From Pullilachnospira sp963929535 (GTDB taxonomy: Bacteria; Bacillota; Clostridia; Lachnospirales; Lachnospiraceae), in the NCBI GenBank assembly GCA_963929535.1, contig CAWVIZ010000003.1:124001-188000 (forward strand): a stretch of DNA of 64,000 nucleotides. The letters run 5' to 3'. The notes under the pieces are model-generated. The model made no database searches. It was given only the letters and a program-made list of their open reading frames with translations, and was not told where the DNA came from. Shown one piece after another: positions 1-8,119 of this stretch (positions are counted from its first letter, which is position 1; each line of letters starts with the position of its first letter). The translations under genes and the position numbers were made by a program.

Positions 1-707
1 ATCTGCCGCATACTCCCGATAAACTCCTCCATCCGTTCTATCTGTCCCATACCTTCCTTCAGCATTTCCACGATCTTATCCTGATCCAGAAGTCCCTGGG
101 GAACAAATTCCAGCAGCATTTCCTGATATCCCCGCAGCACTGCCAGCGGAGAACGGATATCATGGGCAATGGCTGCTCTCAATGCTTTCTCATCCTCCAC
201 CATCCTCCACAGCCGTCTGTGGTTTTCCTCCAGCTGACTGCGCATCCATTCAAATTCCCGGCAGAGCTGCCCCAATTCATCCCGGTTTTCATATGAGATG
301 TGGAAATCCAGCTCATTTTCCCCGATCATTCGGGAAGCTTCCCCCAGCTCCTTCAGGGGCAGGCGCAGTTTATTCCGGTAGAACAGGATCATGGAAAGAC
401 AGCTGGCCCCAATGGAGACGATCAATACCGTATATGTGATCAGGAAATCACATACTTCTGAAATCCAGTTATCCCACCTGCTCATAATCTCTCCGTAAGG
501 TCTGGGAATGGATACCTGATAATTTTCTTTTTCCCCTTCCAAAGCCTCCAGATACGCCTGCTCATCCACGTATTTCCACCAGATCTGCTGCTGGGTATGT
601 TCCGCCGTATACACCACCAGACCGGACAGAAGAAATCCGGCAGTAAGACTTACCGCCAGATATAAAACGATCGTTTTCTTTACAGAAAGGTTTCTCAGTT
701 TTTCCAT
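1..707 (-). CDS. Sensor histidine kinase, C-terminus cut by window edge
   Basis: Membrane sensor kinase that should phosphorylate the response regulator encoded just upstream. About 235 residues are visible. A transmembrane helix lies near residues 10-30 and a second hydrophobic helix near 85-105, flanking a short extracytoplasmic loop. A HAMP-like linker and a dimerisation helix follow, with the H-box AIAHDIRSPL, whose His is the expected phosphoacceptor. The ATPase domain lies outside the window. The start at 707 (MEKLRNL) overlaps the last 13 bases of the regulator gene, which suggests translational coupling. The signal sensed is unknown. Confidence 0.85.
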   Translation of the reverse strand, partial: MEKLRNLSVKKTIVLYLAVSLTAGFLLSGLVVYTAEHTQQQIWWKYVDEQAYLEALEGEKENYQVSIPRPYGEIMSRWDNWISEVCDFLITYTVLIVSIGASCLSMILFYRNKLRLPLKELGEASRMIGENELDFHISYENRDELGQLCREFEWMRSQLEENHRRLWRMVEDEKALRAAIAHDIRSPLAVLRGYQEMLLEFVPQGLLDQDKIVEMLKEGMGQIERMEEFIGSMRQ

Positions 708-1369
708 CGGTATCCCATCCCCCAGACTGTTTCGATATATTCCCTGTCCCCCAGGGCCGCCATCTTTTTCCGGATCCTGCGGATCAGTTCGGTAATCCCC
801 CTGCTGTCTCCTTCGCCATCCCATCCGCAGACACGTTCATAGATCCGTTCTCTGTCAAATACCTGGCCCGGATGCATGGAGAGGAATTCCACAATCTCAT
901 ACTCCGTCCGGGTCAGTTTCAGATACCCTTCACCTATCTGAACCGTTCTGGCCTGATAGTCAATGATACAGTCTCCCGCCATCCGGTACCGGCTTTTCCC
1001 CTTCCAGCGCTCCTCCCTTTTCAGGTGCGCCGTGATCCGGGCCTCCAGTTCCTTCAGGCTGAAGGGTTTTACAATGTAATCATCGCCTCCCATCAGAAGC
1101 CCGCCCACCCGATCCTCCTCCTCAACTCTGGCCGTCAGAAAAAGAATCGGACAGGATACTTTGTCCCGGATCCGCCTGCAGACCTCCATTCCATCCATTC
1201 GGGGCATATTGACATCCAGCAATATAATATCCGGTCCCATACCGGCTTTTTCCATTGCTTCCTCTCCGTCCTTCGCCGTCAGGATCTCATATCCCTTCAT
1301 CTGAAAATACTGCTGCAGCATCTTCAGCAGCTGTATATCGTCATCCGCCATCAAAATCCTGTATCCCAT
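695..1369 (-). CDS. OmpR/PhoB-family response regulator
   Basis: DNA-binding response regulator. The receiver domain (about residues 1-115) starts MGYRILMADDD with the acidic pocket, has the phosphoacceptor Asp in ILLDVNMPRMDG and the conserved Lys in VKPFS. The C-terminal winged helix (about 125-225) contains LTRTEYEIVEFL and ends GMGYRWKN, typical of the family. I chose the start at 1369 because GGAGGTG lies 7 bases upstream. The open frame extends nine codons further, but those codons contain the ribosome binding site. It is cotranscribed with the overlapping kinase gene. The regulon is unknown. Confidence 0.93.
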   Translation of the reverse strand: MGYRILMADDDIQLLKMLQQYFQMKGYEILTAKDGEEAMEKAGMGPDIILLDVNMPRMDGMEVCRRIRDKVSCPILFLTARVEEEDRVGGLLMGGDDYIVKPFSLKELEARITAHLKREERWKGKSRYRMAGDCIIDYQARTVQIGEGYLKLTRTEYEIVEFLSMHPGQVFDRERIYERVCGWDGEGDSRGITELIRRIRKKMAALGDREYIETVWGMGYRWKN

Positions 1370-1456
1370 TTTTCCACCTCCTTTTCTCATTTTCATCCCG
1401 AAAAGTCAACAGAATATCAACAAACCCGCCTCCTGAGCGCCGTTTGCTGTATAACT

Positions 1457-1508
1457 AAGAATACCCCACAGCGAAATGCTGTGGGGTATTCTTAACGGCT
1501 TCGCCGTT
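1457..1508 (-). terminator. Intrinsic terminator after the NlpC/P60 gene
   Basis: A perfect 16-bp inverted repeat (1457-1472 with 1478-1493, loop GAAAT) is followed by a second small hairpin, AACGGC-TTC-GCCGTT. It lies between the stop of the NlpC/P60 gene and the response-regulator start, so it should end the NlpC/P60 transcript. It could also work from the other strand. Confidence 0.75.
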
Positions 1509-1521
1509 ATGTATTATTCTA

Positions 1522-2889
1522 TTACAGTACACGTCTTACTGCCAGGATCGTTCTGTATGCAGCGTTAGAACTGATCTTAATTCCGTCCTTCGCATTGCTT
1601 GCATGTACGATAGCTCCGCCGCCCATATAGATAGCTACATGACCGGAATAGCAGATGATGTCACCCGGCATTGCCTCCGAGTAGGAAACACCCACACCAC
1701 AGCTTCTCATCGCTGAGGAGGAATGGGGAAGCGATACGCCAAAGTGAGCATACACACTCATAATAAATCCGGAACAATCCGCTCCGTTGGTCAGGCTGGT
1801 ACCGCCCCAAACATAGGGATTACCTACAAACTGGGTTGCGTAGTTTACTACGGCCTGTCCGGTGGGGTTATAATCTACAGATCCAGAGGAACTGGAGCTT
1901 CCGGAATCTGTGGAACCGCCCTCGTCAGAATCATCTTCCACAGTGGTGGAGCCTCCGCCGTTTGTGCTTTCTCCATTGCCTGTATTGCCGGAACCGTTAT
2001 CGGTATTGTTATTGCTGTTGTTGGAAGTATTGCTGGAACTTCCTTCATCGGCATCGTCATCGGAAGACTGCTGAGCAGCTTCCTCTGCTGCCTGCTGTTC
2101 TGCCTCGCGGCGAGCCTGCTCTTCAGCGGCCTTTCTCGCAGCCTCTTCTGCAGCTTTCTTCTCTTCTTCTTCAATCTGCTGGATCTCAGCATTCTGCTGC
2201 TGGATCAGGGCCGCATATGCACTGGCCTGGCTCTGAGCCTCACTGATCTGCGCATCGTAATTGCTGGAAGTTTCTCTCTTCTCAGCCAGCTGGCTTTCCA
2301 GGCTGGCCTGCTGCTGGGAATAAGCCTGCTGCATCTCTTCCAGCTCAGCCTTCTCAGACTCCAACTGATTCCCCAGGTCTGTTACCTGCTGTACAGTTTC
2401 CTTGAATGTCTCCAGGCTGCTTCTGTCACTCTCGTACAGCTTCTGTACATATTCCGCCTGGTTCAGGATATCTGCGATATCCTCTCCCTGCAGGATCATC
2501 TGAGCCCACGCATCGTCCCCGCCATTCTCATACAGATAACGGATTCTCAGCTTCATGGCCTCATACTGTTTATCTCTCTCTGTTTCCGCTTCTTCCAGAT
2601 CTGCTTTTGTCTGCTCAATCTCGGCTTCCTTATCTGTCAGTTCGCTCTCCAGGACCTCCAGCTCGACCATTACGTCTACCAGATCGGCATCCAGTTCACT
2701 GATCTCTGCTGTAATCTGAGCCTTCTGTGCCTCCAGGCTGTCGATAGCCGCCTCCTGCTCTGCCAGCTGACTTTCTGTCTCGGCTTTCTGCTGCTGAAGC
2801 TGCTCTTTCCTTGTATCCGCCGCAACGCTTACAACCTGTGAAAAGGTCAGAACCAATCCTAAAGTTAAACAAAGGATTCTTTTCTTCAT
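1522..2889 (-). CDS. Secreted NlpC/P60 peptidoglycan endopeptidase with N-terminal coiled coil
   Basis: Cell-wall hydrolase of the PcsB/CwlO type. A signal peptide (about residues 1-25, ending VAADT) leads a long coiled coil (about 27-250, rich in Q, E, K and A). A low-complexity Ser/Asn/Gly/Thr linker (about 270-340) precedes a C-terminal NlpC/P60 domain (about 345-455). The catalytic Cys is in NGADCSGFIMSVY and the His in GHVAIYMG. In relatives the coiled coil contacts FtsEX and keeps the enzyme inactive until recruited to the septum or sidewall. A good ribosome site (GGGAG) precedes the start. It is monocistronic, with its own terminator. Confidence 0.9.
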   Translation of the reverse strand: MKKRILCLTLGLVLTFSQVVSVAADTRKEQLQQQKAETESQLAEQEAAIDSLEAQKAQITAEISELDADLVDVMVELEVLESELTDKEAEIEQTKADLEEAETERDKQYEAMKLRIRYLYENGGDDAWAQMILQGEDIADILNQAEYVQKLYESDRSSLETFKETVQQVTDLGNQLESEKAELEEMQQAYSQQQASLESQLAEKRETSSNYDAQISEAQSQASAYAALIQQQNAEIQQIEEEEKKAAEEAARKAAEEQARREAEQQAAEEAAQQSSDDDADEGSSSNTSNNSNNNTDNGSGNTGNGESTNGGGSTTVEDDSDEGGSTDSGSSSSSGSVDYNPTGQAVVNYATQFVGNPYVWGGTSLTNGADCSGFIMSVYAHFGVSLPHSSSAMRSCGVGVSYSEAMPGDIICYSGHVAIYMGGGAIVHASNAKDGIKISSNAAYRTILAVRRVL

Positions 2890-3139
2890 TCCAAATTACT
2901 CCCTTATGTACTATGCTATGTTTGTCGTCCGGGTTTCCTAATCTGTCCTAAGTGTAACATTTTCGCAACACTTTTTTCATTTCTTTTACATACTAACATA
3001 ATCCTGCCAGAGATGCAAGTCCTTCTTAAGAAAATATTTTATGAACAATTCATGAACGTAAGAATTTCTTAACCTTTTGTAATCTTTGTAACAGTAAAGC
3101 CGAAGGGCTGATTCTCTGCGGATCCGTTCCTCCATCCGA
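2890..3139. other. Intergenic region, no gene seen
   Basis: 250 bases between the NlpC/P60 start and the small Cys-rich gene. It is AT-richer than the surroundings and must hold the NlpC/P60 promoter, but I found no convincing -35/-10 pair. A 77-codon open frame here is out of frame with the small gene and has no protein-like composition. Confidence 0.5.
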
Positions 3140-3346
3140 TCATCCTTCCAGCGCCATCCCGTCCAGCTTCCGGATCTGACTGGCCACCTGGCATCCGCCC
3201 GTATGGATACAGTTTTCATATCCGCAGTCCGCGCAGATCAGTTTCCATCCGCCATTTTGCGGTTCCAGTTCACAGGTAACCGTTCTTCCCTGATTCTGGC
3301 TGCGGCAAAATCCTGAAATAATCTCTTCTCTGATCTCATTTTCCAT
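3140..3346 (-). CDS. Small Cys-rich hypothetical protein
   Basis: 68 residues with six cysteines spaced like a metal-binding or redox protein (FCRSQ, VTCEL, ICADCGYENC, GGCQVA). Function not recognised. AGGAGAG lies about 9 bases before the ATG, supporting real translation. Without the IS, this gene would sit some 60 bases downstream of moaC on the same strand, so the two may have been cotranscribed. The IS6-like element now separates the ribosome site from everything upstream. The link to molybdenum cofactor is inference from position only. Confidence 0.6.
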   Translation of the reverse strand: MENEIREEIISGFCRSQNQGRTVTCELEPQNGGWKLICADCGYENCIHTGGCQVASQIRKLDGMALEG

Positions 3347-3369
3347 ACCTTTTCCTCTCCTTTGCGGGA

Positions 3370-5299
3370 GGTAGTGTCAAAAACTACCTGTTTTTTTGCT
3401 CCAAAATATAATAAAAACCTTGATTTTAAGGGAAATCCGCAATAAAAAGAGCATTGACCTCCCTTTTCTGGTATAATGTCAATCGCCAAACCAACATCCC
3501 CGAAAGGAGCCAATGCTCATGGACATTATACAATACTTACTCTCTATTATTCAATATCTCTACCAGCAAAATTGCTGGTTAATCAACTTCATCTGCAGAT
3601 ATCTACCACTTAAGCAGTGGGCTTTCGATGATTCCCATTCTCCAAAATATCAGAAGTTCAAAGTGGACGAACTTCCAAAAGTCCAGATCATCCAGCATGA
3701 GTGGGACTGGCATCTCCTGATCCCTTACTTTGAACATAGATACAATGTCAAAATAAAACCTGTCTCCCGACGTAAGGAATGTGACATCCCGGAAGACTGC
3801 TCCTGCCCTTCCTGCGGTGCCCCACAGCCTTATCTTTACCGCAATAACGGAAAAGCTGGACAGCTACATTGCAAAGTATGCAATACAAACTTTTCACCGG
3901 GAGAAAACCGCTTCAGCAAGCAATTCACCCTGCGGTGTCCTCACTGTGGCAAGGCTCTCGTGGCGAAAAAAGAACGGAAGCATTTTATCATCCACAAGTG
4001 CGTCAATCCCAAATGTCCTTATTATCTCCACAATCTCAAAAAGGTGGATAAGGAAGACCTGGAAGAGGATTACGGCAAAAATAAATACAAGCTCCACTAC
4101 ATCTACCGTCAATTCACGATAGATTTTTTCAGCATGGACGTAAGCACCCTTCCTAAGAACGCTTCTTCCCTGAAATTCAGTAAGCATAACGCCCACGTTA
4201 TGTCTCTGTGCCTGACGCTGCATATCAACCTCGGCCTGTCGCTGCGCAAAACCAGCCAGGCACTCAAAGATCTCTATAACATCCAGATCTCCCATCAGCA
4301 GATCGCCAACTACTGCAAGACCGCGGCCATCTGCGTCAAACCCTTCGTCGATCAGTATCCTTATCGCAAAGGGGAATCCTTTGTGGCCGATGAAACCTAC
4401 ATCAAAGTCCGCGGCATCAAAACCTACGTCTGGCTGATCATGAACGCTGCCTGCCGTTCCATCATCGGTTACCAGGTGTCCGATAACCGTGGAGTTGGCC
4501 CTTGTATTCTTGCCATGCGCATGGCCTTCCAGGGGCTTAAGAAGCTCCCTGAAAACTTCAAATTCATTGCTGACGGCTACAGCGCCTATCCGCTTGCCGC
4601 CATGGAATTCGCAAAGAAGTTTGGCAAGGACTTTGCCTTCCAGATCACCCAGGTGATCGGACTTACCAACGACGATGCTGTATCTAAGGAACACCGTCCG
4701 TTCAAACAGATCGTAGAACGACTGAACCGGACCTATAAGGCTTCTTACCGGAAAACAAACGGCTTTGACAACATCGAAGGTGCCAACTATGACCTGGCTC
4801 TCTGGGTTGCGTATTACAACTTCCTGCGCCCTCACAAACACAATAAATACAAAGTTCTTAACGAAGTGGAAATTCTCCAGGATGCTGACAACATGCCAGG
4901 CAAGTGGCAGCTGCTTATCTTCCTTGGTCAGCAGACCATCCTGAACATGCAGGAAACCGGAACTGCTGGATCGGAGCGGAGCTGTTGTCAATAGAACCGT
5001 GGAATACCGGAGCAGGCGGCACAGCCGGCTGTGAGGATATGCCGCGAAAGTCTATTGACATAAGCTCACGGAGCATCCTCTCCAGCAGAAAAGGGGGGCA
5101 ATTGCGCCCTTTTCCTGCCTTCCGGCGAGGACGGGTTCGGGCAGAGCCCGATATTGGGTCAAGGGACTGGTCCCTTGCGGGTTCTTAGGGCAGTGCCCTA
5201 AGCCCTCGGAGAGCTTTTCGGCATCGATATCTGCAATTTTCAAGGTTCTTTTGAGCCTATTTTTTCGGCTCAGTTTTTCATAGATTACTTGACACTACC
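3370..5299 (+). mobile_element. Complete IS6-like insertion sequence with long transposase
   Basis: About 1.93 kb bounded by a perfect 11-bp inverted repeat, GGTAGTGTCAA at 3370-3380 and its complement at 5289-5299. It is flanked by an 8-bp direct repeat TTGCGGGA (3362-3369 and 5300-5307), the target duplication. Ends starting with GG and an 8-bp duplication fit the IS6 family. The size and the zinc-finger extension of the transposase are larger than classical IS6/IS26 (about 0.8 kb). About 290 bases after the transposase are noncoding. The clean duplication indicates simple, fairly recent insertion. Confidence 0.85.
3519..4994 (+). CDS. DDE transposase, IS6-like with N-terminal zinc fingers
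   Basis: About 491-residue transposase. A hydrophobic N-terminus precedes two Cys4 zinc-finger-like modules (CPSCG...CKVC and CPHCG...CVNPKC, about residues 90-170). A helix-turn-helix region (LRKTSQALKDLYNI) comes next, then a DDE core with VADETYIKVRG (Asp about 291), IADGYSAYP (Asp about 352) and KEHRPFKQIVERLNR (Glu 391 or 400). The DETYIKV signature is typical of IS6-type catalytic domains. The ATG at 3519 is 9 bases from AAAGGAG; an ATG at 3513 is only 3 bases away. TGGTATAAT at about 3460-3468 is a possible extended -10. The gene looks intact. Confidence 0.88.
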   Translation: MDIIQYLLSIIQYLYQQNCWLINFICRYLPLKQWAFDDSHSPKYQKFKVDELPKVQIIQHEWDWHLLIPYFEHRYNVKIKPVSRRKECDIPEDCSCPSCGAPQPYLYRNNGKAGQLHCKVCNTNFSPGENRFSKQFTLRCPHCGKALVAKKERKHFIIHKCVNPKCPYYLHNLKKVDKEDLEEDYGKNKYKLHYIYRQFTIDFFSMDVSTLPKNASSLKFSKHNAHVMSLCLTLHINLGLSLRKTSQALKDLYNIQISHQQIANYCKTAAICVKPFVDQYPYRKGESFVADETYIKVRGIKTYVWLIMNAACRSIIGYQVSDNRGVGPCILAMRMAFQGLKKLPENFKFIADGYSAYPLAAMEFAKKFGKDFAFQITQVIGLTNDDAVSKEHRPFKQIVERLNRTYKASYRKTNGFDNIEGANYDLALWVAYYNFLRPHKHNKYKVLNEVEILQDADNMPGKWQLLIFLGQQTILNMQETGTAGSERSCCQ

Positions 5300-5318
5300 T
5301 TGCGGGAATTCCTTCTAT

Positions 5319-5324
5319 ATTATA
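5319..5324 (-). promoter_or_regulatory. Possible -10 box cut off from the Cys-rich gene by the IS
   Basis: TATAAT on the minus strand, in an AT-rich stretch just outside the right end of the IS. In the uninterrupted sequence it would lie about 30 bases upstream of the Cys-rich gene's ribosome site. No good -35 is present, so this is tentative. Confidence 0.35.
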
Positions 5325-5352
5325 TATTGTTTCCGTTCCGCTGCCTTCCGGA

Positions 5353-5841
5353 TCACTCCTCTGTACTTTTTCTCTGGTAATAACCGCTCTTTCCCCCGAT
5401 CTTTTCTTCAAGGCAAATGTCCGTAATCCTCATATCCTTGTCCACCGCCTTGCACATATCATAGATGGTCAAAAGCGCCGTGCTGACACCGGTAAGGGCT
5501 TCCATCTCCACCCCGGTCTTCCCCTGGGTCTTTACTGTACAGCGCGCCTGGATCCGGCACTTTTCCCGATCCACCTGAAATTCCACACTGCACTTGGTCA
5601 GCAGCAGAGTATGGCACATGGGGATCAGACTTCCCGTCTGCTTTACTCCCATGATCCCCGCCACCTGGGCTACCCCCAGAACATCTCCCTTGGGCAATGT
5701 CCGATGGGTAATACCGTCCATAACTCTGGAATTTACATAGATCCATCCGGAAGCCACAGCGCTCCTGAACGACTCGCTCTTATCCGTAATATCCACCATC
5801 ACCGCATTTCCCTGATCGTCAAAATGGCTGAACTCTCCCAT
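5353..5841 (-). CDS. moaC: Cyclic pyranopterin monophosphate synthase MoaC
   Basis: Second step of molybdenum cofactor synthesis: turns the MoaA product, 3',8-cH2GTP, into cyclic pyranopterin monophosphate in the cytoplasm. 162 residues, full family length. Motifs include FDDQGNAVMVDITDK near the N-terminus, IPMCHTLLL (substrate-binding MCH), KTGVEMEALTGVS, and IYDMCKAVDKDMRI with the conserved Lys/Asp. The C-terminal KIGGKSGYY matches the family glycine-rich end. A strong promoter lies upstream at 5928-5956. No other moa, moe or mob genes are in the window. Confidence 0.95.
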   Translation of the reverse strand: MGEFSHFDDQGNAVMVDITDKSESFRSAVASGWIYVNSRVMDGITHRTLPKGDVLGVAQVAGIMGVKQTGSLIPMCHTLLLTKCSVEFQVDREKCRIQARCTVKTQGKTGVEMEALTGVSTALLTIYDMCKAVDKDMRITDICLEEKIGGKSGYYQRKSTEE

Positions 5842-5927
5842 TCTCTTTCACCTCATTGCATGTATACGTGGCTGCCGGCGCCGTCAGCTCCGATCATCAA
5901 CCCCGCCGGCAAATCCTTTCACGGTAA

Positions 5928-5956
5928 AGTATAACGCTCACAACGGCTGGTGGCAA
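5928..5956 (-). promoter_or_regulatory. Sigma-A promoter of moaC
   Basis: Minus strand TTGCCA (5956-5951), 17-base spacer, TATACT (5933-5928). Transcription would start about 80 bases before moaC. The leader is GC-rich, but I could not match it to the Moco riboswitch. Confidence 0.7.
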
Positions 5957-6013
5957 GCCGGGGTTTCCCTTCTGTTAATATTGTGTAAAGAAGAGAATAC
6001 TTTTGTTTTATTA

Positions 6014-6042
6014 TTGACACTTTCTACAATTTGTGATAGGAT
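6014..6042 (+). promoter_or_regulatory. Sigma-A promoter of fhs
   Basis: TTGACA (6014-6019), 17-base spacer, TAGGAT (6037-6042). It is placed directly before the ZTP riboswitch and divergent from the moaC promoter. Confidence 0.8.
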
Positions 6043-6061
6043 AAAGGGGAATCAGAAAAGT

Positions 6062-6140
6062 AAAAGGTTCCGATAACTGACGGATATGTGATAGAACACA
6101 GGGAAGTCGGAATCCATATGAAGTCGACCGTCTGGGCAGC
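6062..6140 (+). ncRNA. ZTP (pfl motif) riboswitch
   Basis: The leader of fhs carries the hallmarks of the pfl motif. CCGATAACTGACGG forms the 5' strand, AGGGAAGTCGG closes back on CCGA, and the 3' subdomain ends in CCGTCTGGGCA, close to the family consensus CCGCCTGGGCA. The riboswitch senses ZTP or ZMP, the signal of 10-formyl-THF shortage. This fits its target, which makes 10-formyl-THF. A terminator overlaps its 3' end, so ligand binding should prevent termination. Recognised by eye, without a covariance search. Confidence 0.88.
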
Positions 6141-6170
6141 AGTGTATTATTCATACATTTGCTGCTTTTT
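6136..6170 (+). terminator. Riboswitch-controlled terminator before fhs
   Basis: GCAGCA (6136-6141) pairs with TGCTGC (about 6160-6165), with an inner TGTA/TACA pairing, followed by a T-run. The 5' arm shares GGGCAG with the conserved 3' end of the ZTP aptamer, giving mutually exclusive folding. Confidence 0.75.
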
Positions 6171-6250
6171 GTTATAGCGGAAGACCATATGCCGGGATTT
6201 TTCTTTTCTGGAATATGCAGATAGTGCATGATAGAAAGGAGATTTTTACT

Positions 6251-7936
6251 ATGGGCTACAAATCTGACATTGAGATCGCACAGGAGTGCGAGATGCTCCC
6301 GATTACCGAGATTGCGAAAAAAGCCGGTATCGATGACAAGTACCTGGAGCAGTACGGAAAGTACAAAGCAAAGATCGACTATAACTTACTGAAAGATACG
6401 GACAAAGAGAACGGCAAGCTGATCCTGGTTACCGCCATCAACCCCACTCCCGCCGGAGAAGGCAAGACGACTACCACCGTTGGTCTGGCCGACGGTATGC
6501 AGAAGCTGGGTAAGAACGTGATGGTAGCGCTCCGCGAGCCCTCCCTGGGACCGGTATTCGGTGTGAAGGGCGGCGCTGCAGGCGGCGGATACGCTCAGGT
6601 TGTGCCCATGGAGGATATCAACCTGCATTTCACCGGTGATTTCCATGCCATCGGCGCAGCCAACAACCTGCTGGCAGCCATGCTGGACAACCATATTTTC
6701 CAGGGCAACCAGCTGAACATCGACCCCAGAAAGATCACCTGGAGAAGATGTGTGGATATGAACGACCGTCAGCTGAGGAACGTGGTGGACGGCCTGGGCG
6801 GAAAGACCAACGGCATGCCCCGTGAGGACGGCTACGACATCACCGTGGCATCCGAGATCATGGCGGTGCTGTGTCTGGCCAGCGATATCAACGACCTGAA
6901 GGCAAGACTGGGCCGGATCATCGTTGGATATACATACGGAAAGGTTTCCGAGCAGAAACCGGTAACGGCTCACGACCTGCATGCGGAAGGCGCCATGACC
7001 GCGCTGCTGAAGGACGCCCTGAAGCCCAACCTGGTACAGACCCTGGAGCATGTGCCGGCCATCGTACACGGCGGCCCCTTCGCCAACATCGCTCACGGCT
7101 GCAACTCCGTGACAGCCACCAAGATGGCGCTGAAGCTGGCGGACTACACCATCACAGAGGCGGGATTCGGAGCGGATCTGGGAGCAGAGAAGTTCCTGGA
7201 TATCAAGTGCCGTATGGCAGGGCTGAAACCGGATGCGGTAGTGATCGTGGCAACGGTACGTGCCCTGAAGTACAACGGCGGAGTTCCCAAGGCAGACCTG
7301 AACAACGAGAATCTGGAAGCGCTGGAGAAGGGTATGCCGAACCTGCTGAAGCATGTGAGCAACATCAAGAACGTATACAAGCTGCCCTGCGTGGTAGCCA
7401 TCAACGCATTCCCCACCGATACCAAGGCAGAGCTGGATCTGGTGGAAGCGAAATGTAAAGAGCTGGGAGTAAACGTGGCCCTGTCCGAGGTATGGGCAAA
7501 GGGCGGCGAAGGCGGCATCAAGCTGGCGGAGGAAGTGATCCGTCTGGTGGAAGAGCCCAACGATTTCAGCTTCTCCTACGAGCTGGAAGGCTCCATTGAG
7601 GACAAGCTGAACGCCATCGTGCAGAAGATCTACGGAGGAAAGAGAGTCGTGCTGACAGCCAACGCGCAGAAGCAGGCGAAGCAGCTGGAGGATCTGGGAT
7701 TCGGCAACTGCCCGATCTGTGTAGCCAAGACTCAGTACAGCCTGACGGACGATCAGACCAAGCTGGGAGCGCCCACAGACTTTGAGGTAACGGTTCGGAA
7801 TCTGAAGATCTCCGCAGGAGCCGGCTTCATCGTAGCGCTGACCGGAGAGATCATGACGATGCCTGGACTGCCGAAGGTACCGGCTGCCGAGAAGATCGAC
7901 GTGGACGAGAACGGTAAGATCACAGGACTGTTCTAA
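6251..7936 (+). CDS. fhs: Formate-tetrahydrofolate ligase
   Basis: Makes 10-formyl-THF from formate, THF and ATP; feeds purine synthesis and the methyl branch of the Wood-Ljungdahl pathway. About 561 residues, full length. The P-loop-like TPAGEGKTTTTVGL is near residues 65-80, followed by GGAAGGGYAQVVPMEDINLHF, split by family insertions of usual type, and AGFGADLGAEKF. The start at 6251 has AAGGAG 10 bases upstream; an upstream in-frame ATG has no ribosome site. Expression is controlled by the ZTP riboswitch. No folD, fchA or CO dehydrogenase genes are adjacent. Confidence 0.97.
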   Translation: MGYKSDIEIAQECEMLPITEIAKKAGIDDKYLEQYGKYKAKIDYNLLKDTDKENGKLILVTAINPTPAGEGKTTTTVGLADGMQKLGKNVMVALREPSLGPVFGVKGGAAGGGYAQVVPMEDINLHFTGDFHAIGAANNLLAAMLDNHIFQGNQLNIDPRKITWRRCVDMNDRQLRNVVDGLGGKTNGMPREDGYDITVASEIMAVLCLASDINDLKARLGRIIVGYTYGKVSEQKPVTAHDLHAEGAMTALLKDALKPNLVQTLEHVPAIVHGGPFANIAHGCNSVTATKMALKLADYTITEAGFGADLGAEKFLDIKCRMAGLKPDAVVIVATVRALKYNGGVPKADLNNENLEALEKGMPNLLKHVSNIKNVYKLPCVVAINAFPTDTKAELDLVEAKCKELGVNVALSEVWAKGGEGGIKLAEEVIRLVEEPNDFSFSYELEGSIEDKLNAIVQKIYGGKRVVLTANAQKQAKQLEDLGFGNCPICVAKTQYSLTDDQTKLGAPTDFEVTVRNLKISAGAGFIVALTGEIMTMPGLPKVPAAEKIDVDENGKITGLF

Positions 7937-7980
7937 TTGATAAAACCAGAGACTTCTGGAAACAGACGGTCTCCCGCAGA

Positions 7981-8010
7981 AAAAGGGTGTGCCCCAGGGC
8001 ACACCCTTTT
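7981..8010. terminator. Intrinsic terminator after fhs
   Basis: AAAAGGGTGTGCC, loop CCAG, GGCACACCCTTTT: a near-perfect hairpin flanked by A and T runs. It can serve both fhs and the convergent glycosidase-like gene. Confidence 0.88.
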
Positions 8011-8119
8011 CGTTGTTATATGTTCCGGCTTCCCGGATCATTCAGGAAAAATAAGCTATTTTCTGTGTTCCTCCCGGTAATCCATAGCAGCCTTTATATC
8101 CCGGAAACTCGGCATATTC

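Noticed and set aside
1723..2841. Hydrophobic 372-codon frame looking like a membrane protein
   Set aside because: Antisense of the coiled-coil region of the NlpC/P60 gene; antisense of Glu/Gln/Lys-rich sequence gives Leu/Phe/Cys-rich frames.
2986..3219. 77-codon open frame on the minus strand
   Set aside because: Overlaps the Cys-rich gene in another frame, lacks a ribosome site and has no protein-like pattern.
5842..5927. Possible Moco riboswitch before moaC
   Set aside because: The leader is GC-rich, but I could not place the conserved Moco RNA blocks.
6386..8041. 551-codon open frame on the minus strand
   Set aside because: Antisense of fhs and its terminator; composition is not protein-like and there is no ribosome site.
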